NCBI GenBank assembly: GCA_913060845.1
Contig: CAJXVF010000027.1
Location: 1 to 11,072 of the forward strand
Direction: 5' to 3'
DNA: 11,072 nucleotides
Origin: an uncultured Alphaproteobacteria bacterium
Lineage (GTDB): Bacteria; Pseudomonadota; Alphaproteobacteria; Bin95
The notes beneath the pieces were generated by a model that saw nothing but the letters and a program-made list of their open reading frames with translations, was not told where the DNA came from and did not search any database. This document shows, in pieces, positions 6,146-11,072 of the stretch; position 1 is the first letter of the stretch, and every line of letters starts with the position of its first letter. A program made the position numbers and the translations under genes.

Positions 6146-6604
6146 ATGCGTTTTGGAGTTATTGCAGCCGGTGTTGCTGCTGTCATGATTGCGGGTTCCG
6201 CCATGGCGCACGAAGGTGTGGAAGCACGCCAAAAGCTGATGAAGTCCATCGTTGGTAACGTGAAAGCGATTGGCGCTGTCGTTAAGGGTCAAAGCACCGA
6301 ATCGATGGCGGATGTCGCTCGCCGCGCGGGTGAGATCAAGATGGATGCCGATAATATGGGCGGCGTGTTTGGCGATCAGGTCCATGTTGAGAATGCAAAT
6401 GGCGTGCGCACAACGGCGTCTCCAACAATCTGGGCAAACTGGTCTGATTTCTTCAAGCTTGGCCAGGATATGGAAGCTGCTGCAGCAACCCTGCAGGTCA
6501 CAGCTGCTGGCGGTGATATGGAAGCCGTTAAGGGCGCTTTTGGCGCAATGACCAAGACTTGCGGCGCTTGCCACAAGCCATATCGGGTCAAAAAAGCGAA
6601 GTAA
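6146..6604 (+). CDS. Periplasmic cytochrome c'/c-556-type monohaem protein
   Basis: This is a 152-residue exported haem protein. A signal peptide (residues 1-21, ending AMA before HEG) precedes a four-helix-bundle type cytochrome with its haem motif at the C-terminus: CGACH, Cys139, Cys142 and the axial His143. This is the arrangement of class II c-type cytochromes. The first helix contains EARQKLMKS, with Met32 where low-spin c-556 proteins provide a sixth ligand. That favours c-556-like electron transfer over high-spin c' gas binding, but this is inference. Start ATG 6146 has GGGAG seven bases upstream; the frame is open to 6074 but the signal peptide fixes the start. It lies behind the sigma/anti-sigma pair and ends at a strong terminator. 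I see no second GGAA-N16-CGTT promoter before it, so co-transcription is likely. Confidence 0.9.
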   Translation: MRFGVIAAGVAAVMIAGSAMAHEGVEARQKLMKSIVGNVKAIGAVVKGQSTESMADVARRAGEIKMDADNMGGVFGDQVHVENANGVRTTASPTIWANWSDFFKLGQDMEAAAATLQVTAAGGDMEAVKGAFGAMTKTCGACHKPYRVKKAK

Positions 6605-6623
6605 GTTCAGAAGTCACTTGAAG

Positions 6624-6661
6624 ATGGGCCAGAACTGGGCAACCGGATCTGGCCCATTTTT
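6624..6661 (+). terminator. Rho-independent terminator after the cytochrome gene
   Basis: ATGGGCCAGA (6624-6633) pairs perfectly over ten bases with TCTGGCCCAT (6648-6657), with a 14-base loop, followed by a run of T to 6661. It lies 20 bases after the cytochrome stop and closes the sigma/anti-sigma/cytochrome unit. The rest of the 193-base spacer up to ihfA holds only the possible ihfA promoter. Confidence 0.9.
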
Positions 6662-6739
6662 ATATGCGCCGAGTTGAAGGTGCATCTGCGCTAATATGGG
6701 CATGTCCATGGATTTCATTAAGAAAATGCCTTCGAGGTG

Positions 6740-6769
6740 TTGACGCGCTTCTGGGGTCGGGGATACGCT
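6740..6769 (+). promoter_or_regulatory. Possible ihfA promoter
   Basis: TTGACG (6740-6745) is a good -35 element. The -10 candidate is weak: TACGCT at 18 bases spacing (6764-6769) or GATACG at 16. It is about 30-50 bases before the ihfA ATG. The -35 is clear; the rest is inference. Confidence 0.35.
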
Positions 6770-6797
6770 GTCATCTAATCAATATGCCGGGGGCATA

Positions 6798-7100
6798 ATG
6801 GCTGGACGCACTATAACTCGCGCTGATTTAACTGAAGCTGTTTATCAGGAAGTTGGTCTCTCTCGTAACGAGTCGGCTGATCTTGTGGAAATGGTTTTAG
6901 AAGAGGTCGCTAAGTCCCTGGTGGAAGGCGATACCGTGAAATTAGCATCCTTCGGGACCTTCATGGTCCGTCAGAAGGGCCTTCGCAAAGGCCGGAACCC
7001 GAAAACTGGTGAGGAAGTTCCGATTCTTCCTCGTAAGGTATTGAGTTTCCGTGCTTCTCATATATTAAAAGCGCATATCAATCAGGGTGCTGGCGATTGA
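6798..7100 (+). CDS. ihfA: Integration host factor alpha subunit
   Basis: IHF alpha pairs with IHF beta and bends DNA sharply at specific sites, serving transcription, replication and recombination in the nucleoid. The 100-residue protein begins [26 protein letters not shown] and contains the DNA-wrapping arm motif near [28 protein letters not shown] (about residues 50-77), including GRNPKTGE with the intercalating proline region. It ends with [14 protein letters not shown]. The length and the [10 protein letters not shown] motif distinguish it from general HU only moderately; the following MerR gene and tRNA support ihfA, since this order is common in alphaproteobacteria. Start ATG 6798 has a run of G at 6789-6793. 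Confidence 0.92.
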   Translation: MAGRTITRADLTEAVYQEVGLSRNESADLVEMVLEEVAKSLVEGDTVKLASFGTFMVRQKGLRKGRNPKTGEEVPILPRKVLSFRASHILKAHINQGAGD

Positions 7101-7133
7101 CGCTGCATCCGTTGACGCGTGGAATTACTAGAA

Positions 7134-7601
7134 ATGGCTGATGACGAGAAGCCAAGCCGCCGATCTCGCAAGAGTGAGAACGCTTACCGGACCATCAGTG
7201 AGGTCGCCGGCGAAATAGACGTGCCAGCTCATGTTCTGCGGTTTTGGGAAACGAAGTTCCCTAGCGTGAAGCCTTTGAAGCGTGGTGGTGGGCGACGGTA
7301 TTACCGTCCGGAAGATATCGATGCCCTTCGTCGGATTCGCAACCTTCTATATGAAGATGGCCTGACAATCCGCGGTGTCCAGAAATTACTGAAAACACAT
7401 GGCGGTAAACCGCCTGCAGGAATCGCTTCGGAAGCGGCCCCGTCTGCTACGCCGTCAGCACCTGTAGCAGTCAAACCGCCCAGTGCAGTGGCGGGTGAGC
7501 CGCAATTAGATTTTGGTCTATCTTCCAGACAGATAGATCAATTGCGTGAAGTGCTAGATGATCTTAGAGGGATGCGGACAACTTTATCTGCCGCAGCCTG
7601 A
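7134..7601 (+). CDS. MerR-family transcriptional regulator
   Basis: This 155-residue DNA-binding protein has a single MerR winged-helix domain (about residues 17-88): [22 protein letters not shown], the wing [18 protein letters not shown] and the helix [17 protein letters not shown]. The C-terminal part is low in complexity and rich in Ala, Pro and Ser, and ends in a short helix ([17 protein letters not shown]). No cysteine or other metal-sensing residues are visible, so it is not a mercury or copper sensor. The ligand is unknown. I chose ATG 7134 ([10 protein letters not shown]), with GTGGA at 7119-7123 as a possible ribosome binding site; GTG 7119 in the same frame is an alternative. It lies 33 bases after ihfA and is probably co-transcribed. 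Confidence 0.9.
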   Translation: MADDEKPSRRSRKSENAYRTISEVAGEIDVPAHVLRFWETKFPSVKPLKRGGGRRYYRPEDIDALRRIRNLLYEDGLTIRGVQKLLKTHGGKPPAGIASEAAPSATPSAPVAVKPPSAVAGEPQLDFGLSSRQIDQLREVLDDLRGMRTTLSAAA

Positions 7602-7631
7602 TTGACGTTCGCCCCTAAAGCAAAGCATATA
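7602..7631 (+). promoter_or_regulatory. Probable tRNA-Pro promoter
   Basis: TTGACG (7602-7607) is followed after 18 bases by CATATA (7626-7631), close to the alphaproteobacterial TTGAC/CTATAT pattern. It begins directly after the merR stop codon. Transcription would start about 45 bases before the mature tRNA. Confidence 0.5.
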
Positions 7632-7683
7632 GAGAAATCGAGTCGGGCTGGCGGTGCAAACCACTGGCCTCATCGATCAGGTC

Positions 7684-7760
7684 CGGAGCGTAGCGCAGCC
7701 TGGTAGCGCACCACACTGGGGGTGTGGGGGCCGCAGGTTCAAATCCTGCCGCTCCGACCA
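7684..7760 (+). tRNA. tRNA-Pro (anticodon GGG), CCA encoded
   Basis: All arms can be folded by hand. The acceptor stem is CGGAGCG with CGCTCCG (7684-7690 and 7750-7756). The D stem is GCGC with GCGC around AGCCTGGTA. The anticodon stem is CCACA with TGTGG, around loop CTGGGGG, with anticodon GGG at 7718-7720. The T stem is GCAGG with CCTGC around TTCAAAT. Discriminator A7757 is followed by encoded CCA (7758-7760). It reads the proline codons CCC and CCU. Its place after ihfA and merR is typical of alphaproteobacteria. Confidence 0.97.
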
Positions 7761-7836
7761 ATTTTCCGCCTTAATAGATGATTTGTGGCGGCCAATCGCG
7801 GTTGGTGCCAGACGCTCTCCGCATATGGGGGTAGCG

Positions 7837-9033
7837 ATGAAGCTAACAACCGCTGAAATTCTGCATTGTGACGCCGGTTGGCGTGTATTTTCCTTCCTGC
7901 GTCTGTCGACCGATGAAGGCGTTACAGGCATTGCCGAATACAACGAATCCTACGGTAGTCCTGGCCTTAGCCGGATTATTGAACGGTTAGCGGCGCTGAT
8001 TGAGGGGGAGGATGCGCTCAAGCATGAGCTGATCGCACAGAAGCTCTATGCCGTTACCCGCCAAGCGACTGGCGGGCAAAACCAACAGGCAATTGCTGCT
8101 ATCGAAAACGCTCTATTGGACATCAAAGGCAAGGCGCTTGGCGTTCCGGTCCATGCACTGCTAGGCGGCGCTATCCGGGAGAAACTTCCACTTTATTGGT
8201 CCCATTGCGGCACGTATCGTATCAATGCATCCCACACAGCAGCGATGGGCTTGCCGCAGATCCGTAGCTTGGCGGATATCATAGAGCTTGGACGCACTGT
8301 GAAAGAGCAGGGGTTCAAGGCGCTCAAAACCAATATGTTCTTGTTCGATGAGGCAGGCGGCGAGCCAGCGCTTCATATGCCAGGATTTGGCGGCACTCCC
8401 GGTTGGCCTGAACTCAATGCAAGCCCGAAGCTGATAGATGCCGTCGCTGCCCAGATTGAAGCTTTCCGCGCAGGTGCCGGTCCGGATGTTGGTATTCATC
8501 TTGATCTGAATTTCAATTTCAAGACAGAGGGTTATCTACAAATGACCCGCGCGTTGGATGGCCTTGGCCTCACGTGGTTTGAGATTGATATGTATGATCC
8601 GAACGCACTCCGCCGTATCCGCGACTCGATCAATACACCTATTGCGTCATGCGAATCGCTGTTTGGCCTGCGCGGTTTCCGGCCGTTTTTTGAGGCCGAG
8701 AGCATGGATGTTGCGATTATCGACACGCCCTGGAATGGCACTTGGCTGGGCATGAAAATCGCCGCACTGGCTGAGGCGTTCGAGGTGAACGTCGCTCCCC
8801 ATAATTTCTACGGCAATCTATCTACGCTGATGAGCGCGCATCTTTGTGCCGCCGTGCCGAATTTCCGCACCATGGAGATCGATGTTGATGATGTGCCATG
8901 GAAAAACGACATCATCACCTGGGTCCCAGAGATTATAGATGGGCATCTGACGGTTCCGAATGCGCCTGGGTGGGGCGCTGAACTCAATGATGATGTCATC
9001 GCCGCTCACCCGCCGACACGGCCGGTCGGGTAA
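7837..9033 (+). CDS. Mandelate racemase/muconate lactonizing enzyme family protein
   Basis: This 398-residue enolase-superfamily enzyme is expected to abstract a proton alpha to a carboxylate, with dehydration or epimerisation of an acid substrate. The N-terminal capping domain (about 1-125) contains the QNQQAIAAIENALLDIKGKALG segment. The barrel carries Lys161/Lys164 (FKALKTN), three Mg ligands Asp223 (HLDLNFN), Glu249 (WFEIDMYDP) and Glu273 (SCESLFG), and His322 (VAPHNFYGN) as the likely second acid/base. All catalytic positions look intact. The substrate is not predictable; sugar-acid dehydratases are the commonest relatives. I chose ATG 7837 (MKLTTAEIL) because it matches the family's usual start and has a GGGGG run at 7827-7831; ATG 7825 is the alternative. 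The frame is open back through the tRNA to 7654, but that part is not coding. Confidence 0.9.
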   Translation: MKLTTAEILHCDAGWRVFSFLRLSTDEGVTGIAEYNESYGSPGLSRIIERLAALIEGEDALKHELIAQKLYAVTRQATGGQNQQAIAAIENALLDIKGKALGVPVHALLGGAIREKLPLYWSHCGTYRINASHTAAMGLPQIRSLADIIELGRTVKEQGFKALKTNMFLFDEAGGEPALHMPGFGGTPGWPELNASPKLIDAVAAQIEAFRAGAGPDVGIHLDLNFNFKTEGYLQMTRALDGLGLTWFEIDMYDPNALRRIRDSINTPIASCESLFGLRGFRPFFEAESMDVAIIDTPWNGTWLGMKIAALAEAFEVNVAPHNFYGNLSTLMSAHLCAAVPNFRTMEIDVDDVPWKNDIITWVPEIIDGHLTVPNAPGWGAELNDDVIAAHPPTRPVG

Positions 9034-9049
9034 GCGGCAACAAAACGGA

Positions 9050-9529
9050 TCAGGCCTTTTGAAGATGGGACTCGACGAACCAAAGCTGTTTGTCGAGGTC
9101 AGCTGTGACACTCGTGAACAGGTCCGCTGTTACGGCGTCACCAGCTTCTTCTGTGGCATCGATTGCGTCGCGCATGGCATTTGTTATGGCAGCAAGTCTG
9201 TCTGCAACAGCGGCCACGTGATCTGAGCCTTTTGTGATGTCTGCAGGATATTTATCGAGCGTCGAGGCTCCGGCAACATCCTGTGTGCGACCAGCCGCAA
9301 AGCCGCCAAGTGCGACTGCGCGCTCTGCAATCTCATCCGCGTGATCGCGAACAGCGTCGGTCAGGCTATCAAACATCTCATGCAGTGACATGAAGTGTGG
9401 CCCTTTCACGTTCCAATGCGCCTGCTTGGCGATAGCTGCCAGATCAAGCGCATCAGCAAGGCGCGCATTCAGCACTTCAATGACGGCCTTGCGTGTGGAT
9501 TCGGATAAGCCATTGCGGGTCGGGTTCAT
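9050..9529 (-). CDS. dps: Dps-family DNA-protecting ferritin-like protein
   Basis: Dps forms a 12-subunit shell that oxidises iron with hydrogen peroxide, stores it, and can coat DNA in stress. The 159-residue protein keeps the inter-subunit ferroxidase ligands: His38 (KQAHWNVKG), His50 and Asp54 (SLHEMFD), and Asp65 and Glu69 (DHADEIAERA). The last is followed by the conserved ALGG. The start is ATG 9529 (MNPTRNG), because AAAGGA (9544-9539) lies nine bases upstream. ATG 9538 is in frame but directly abuts that site, so it cannot use it. The short N-terminus has little basic charge, so DNA binding by an N-tail is uncertain. The gene lies 77 bases behind the thiamine-diphosphate enzyme on the same strand and is convergent with the enolase-family gene, 16 bases away. 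Confidence 0.94.
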   Translation of the reverse strand: MNPTRNGLSESTRKAVIEVLNARLADALDLAAIAKQAHWNVKGPHFMSLHEMFDSLTDAVRDHADEIAERAVALGGFAAGRTQDVAGASTLDKYPADITKGSDHVAAVADRLAAITNAMRDAIDATEEAGDAVTADLFTSVTADLDKQLWFVESHLQKA

Positions 9530-9545
9530 CTGACACATTCCTTTG

Positions 9546-9562
9546 TTTAGAGTAATTCTAAT
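9546..9562 (-). promoter_or_regulatory. Irr-box-like palindrome in the dps promoter
   Basis: TTTAGAGTAATTCTAAT on the plus strand is an inverted repeat (TTAGA...TCTAA, centre 9554). It matches 12 of the 14 arm positions of the alphaproteobacterial iron control element TTTAGAA-N3-TTCTAAA. It includes the best -10 candidate for dps, TAGAAT on the minus strand (9560-9555), and ends 16 bases before the dps ATG. A repressor bound here would block the promoter. Confidence 0.5.
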
Positions 9563-9606
9563 GTGGTGATTGGAATTATGAGTTCAAGACGTAACGCACC
9601 CTAATT

Positions 9607-11024
9607 TTACACAGCCTGTTCGGCAGCAAACGGGGAGATGTCCCGGTCATCCAGCACCAGATGAATAAGCGCCGGGCCATCATGGGCAAGTGCCTCCGCG
9701 AAGGCTGAACTAAACTGGTCCGTCGCATCCACCCTCCACGCCGGCATGCCGTAAGCACGAGCTAAAGCAGCGAAATCTGGAGCGGCCAAGCGTGTTCCAT
9801 ATACGCCTTCCTCGCCATATCGACGTTGCTGAGACACAAGAATAGAGCCCCATGCTTGATTGTCCGCCACGACGACCTTGATGGGTAGATCCTGTGCGAC
9901 CGCTGTCATCAATTCCTGCCCTGTCATTTGAAACCCGCCATCGCCAACGAATGCGATGACTTGCTTATTCGGTCGCGCGGCCACAGCACCAAGCGCGCCA
10001 GGTACTGCGTAGCCCATGGCACCGCACATCGGTCCAGCTTGGGTTCGGCCTGGGCCGAATACGTAATAGCGATGCACCCAGCGGGCAAACGTGCCGCTGT
10101 CCGTCAAGATTACGGCGTCTTCTGCCAGCTGGCGCTGCGCTTCGACCACGCACTCCGCCATATCAACCGGGCCTTTGACGGTCACTTCGCCGGGTTTCAC
10201 GAAGCTCATATAGTTGGCGTGGATTGCGTCACGCCACTTCAAACGCGCTTCTGTCGGTTTGGACACAGCGTCTGCCAGCGCAGTAAGGGCCGGGCCTGAA
10301 TCAGCAACGAAAGCCTGTGTCGGCTTCAAGCGCGTTAGCACGTCAGGTTCAGGGAAGATGTGGATGAAGGCTTGGTCCGGACGGACAAGTGCGAACTCCA
10401 GGCTCGTGATGCCGTCCATGCGTGCGCCAACTGCGATGATCAGGTCAGCATCCTTGAAGGCTTGCTCCTGCCAGGCGACACGGTTGATCTCCAAATGTCC
10501 GGCGTAGGCTGGATGGGTATTGGGCAAGGCATCTTGTCGGCGATATGCTGAAGACACAGCACAGCCTGATGCTTCGGCGAAGCGCGCAAGGGCCGACTGC
10601 GCACCTTCATTGGTCACCATTTCGCCTGCGATCACCATTGGATGCTTGGCCTGATCAATCAGTCGGGCGGCAGCTTCAACGGCTTGTGGGGCAGGGGCGC
10701 CGACGGCCCGGGGGATTGGTCCCGGAATATCGCAATCGCCAGCATCGCCTTCAGTGATGTCTTTCGGCATGACAATGATAGCAGGTCCTGGACGCCCGCT
10801 GGTGGCTAGCGCTAATGCCCGGGCAGTCACATCCGCCACTTGGGCAGAGGATTCGGGCTCAAACACACCCTTCGCGACGGCACCAAACATCTGGTGGTAG
10901 TCAATTTCCTGGAAAGCTTCCCGGCCTTTGGTCGCAGTTGGAACATGGCCAATGATAAGCAGCATCGGCGTTGAATCTTGCTTGGCGACATGCACACCGA
11001 TAGAGGCATTGGTCGCACCAGGGC
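9607..11024 (-). CDS. Thiamine-diphosphate-dependent acetolactate synthase-like enzyme, 5'-truncated
   Basis: This is the C-terminal 472 residues or so of a decarboxylase/synthase of the acetolactate synthase fold. The reading frame enters from the contig edge at GPGATNASIG, a motif near residue 75-80 in full proteins. The N-terminal cofactor segment with the catalytic Glu is therefore missing. Next come the DYHQMFG region, a central domain (PMVIAGEMVTNEGAQ, then ADLIIAVGARMDGITS) and the cofactor-binding domain with GDGGFQMTGQELMTA and DNQAWG, the GDG...N metal/diphosphate motif. The protein uses thiamine diphosphate and Mg, but the substrate is unclear. An acetolactate synthase, an oxo-acid decarboxylase or a sulfoacetaldehyde-type enzyme are all possible. 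No regulatory subunit gene is adjacent, which argues mildly against IlvB. The codon GTG at 10995 is not a start; the frame is open before it. Confidence 0.9.
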
Positions 11025-11072
11025 CTGTCTCTTATACACATCTCCGAGCCCACGAGACCTCTCTACATCTCG
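11025..11072 (-). other. Nextera/Tn5 transposase adapter (library artefact)
   Basis: CTGTCTCTTATACACATCT (11025-11043) is the Tn5 mosaic end on the minus strand. It is followed by the read-2 primer tail (11044-11058), the index CTCTCTAC (11059-11066) and P7 bases. It is the exact reverse complement of positions 2-49. Native sequence ends at about 11024. Confidence 0.98.

Noticed and set aside
6702..6743. Tiny open frame (MSMDFIKKMPSRC) before ihfA, considered as a leader peptide
   Set aside because: It has no Shine-Dalgarno, precedes the likely promoter at 6740, and is not followed by an attenuator-like pair of hairpins.
7677..7943. Minus-strand open frame encoding a peptide with SERQDLNLRPPHPQCG
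   Set aside because: It is the antisense of the tRNA-Pro gene and the start of the enolase-family gene. Such peptides are a known false product of tRNA loci.
1..11072. Perfect 48-bp terminal inverted repeats containing a Tn5 end, as if the window were a composite transposon or linear element
   Set aside because: The repeats are library adapter with primer tail and index bases; the genes between are ordinary chromosomal genes and there is no transposase.

Overview
The window is an assembled piece of a bacterial chromosome, most likely from an alphaproteobacterium, with sequencing-adapter sequence still attached at both ends. Native sequence is about 50-11024; positions 1-49 and 11025-11072 are the same Nextera/Tn5 adapter in opposite orientations. 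The alphaproteobacterial assignment rests on four things: the order ribB(A)-ribH-nusB-thiL with a RibBA whose second domain has lost its zinc cysteines; ihfA followed by a MerR-type gene and a tRNA-Pro; an ECF sigma factor behind a GGAA(T/C)-N16-CGTT promoter; and an Irr-box-like palindrome in front of dps. I cannot name the genus.

Layout. (1) 50-2891, plus strand: the 3' end of a riboflavin-thiamine operon (ribBX fragment, ribH, nusB, thiL). The genes are tightly packed or overlapping, and two of them probably use TTG starts with strong Shine-Dalgarno sites. (2) 2897-3634, minus strand: a class I glutamine amidotransferase, convergent with thiL. (3) 3795-4706: an EamA/DMT-family permease. 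(4) 4721-6661: a self-contained regulatory unit made of an ECF-type promoter, the sigma factor, its membrane anti-sigma factor (split by one in-frame TAG), a cytochrome c'/c-556-type protein and an intrinsic terminator. (5) 6798-7760: ihfA, a MerR-family regulator and tRNA-Pro(GGG). (6) 7837-9033: a mandelate racemase-like enolase-superfamily enzyme. (7) 9050-11024, minus strand: dps, and upstream of it a thiamine-diphosphate enzyme truncated by the contig end.

How the genes relate. RibB and RibH supply the two steps that join the C4 and pyrimidine branches into lumazine, and ThiL makes thiamine diphosphate, the cofactor of the enzyme at the right end. The sigma/anti-sigma pair looks like an envelope-sensing switch that transcribes itself and perhaps the periplasmic cytochrome downstream. 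Dps is a ferroxidase and iron store, and its promoter palindrome fits iron control.

Most of the window is ordinary housekeeping sequence. The observations most worth checking are the amber codon separating the two halves of the anti-sigma factor, the near-leaderless ECF promoter, the Irr-like box over the dps promoter, and the degenerate RibBX. I saw no CRISPR array, insertion sequence, phage gene or defence system. No stretch longer than 300 bases lacks a gene.
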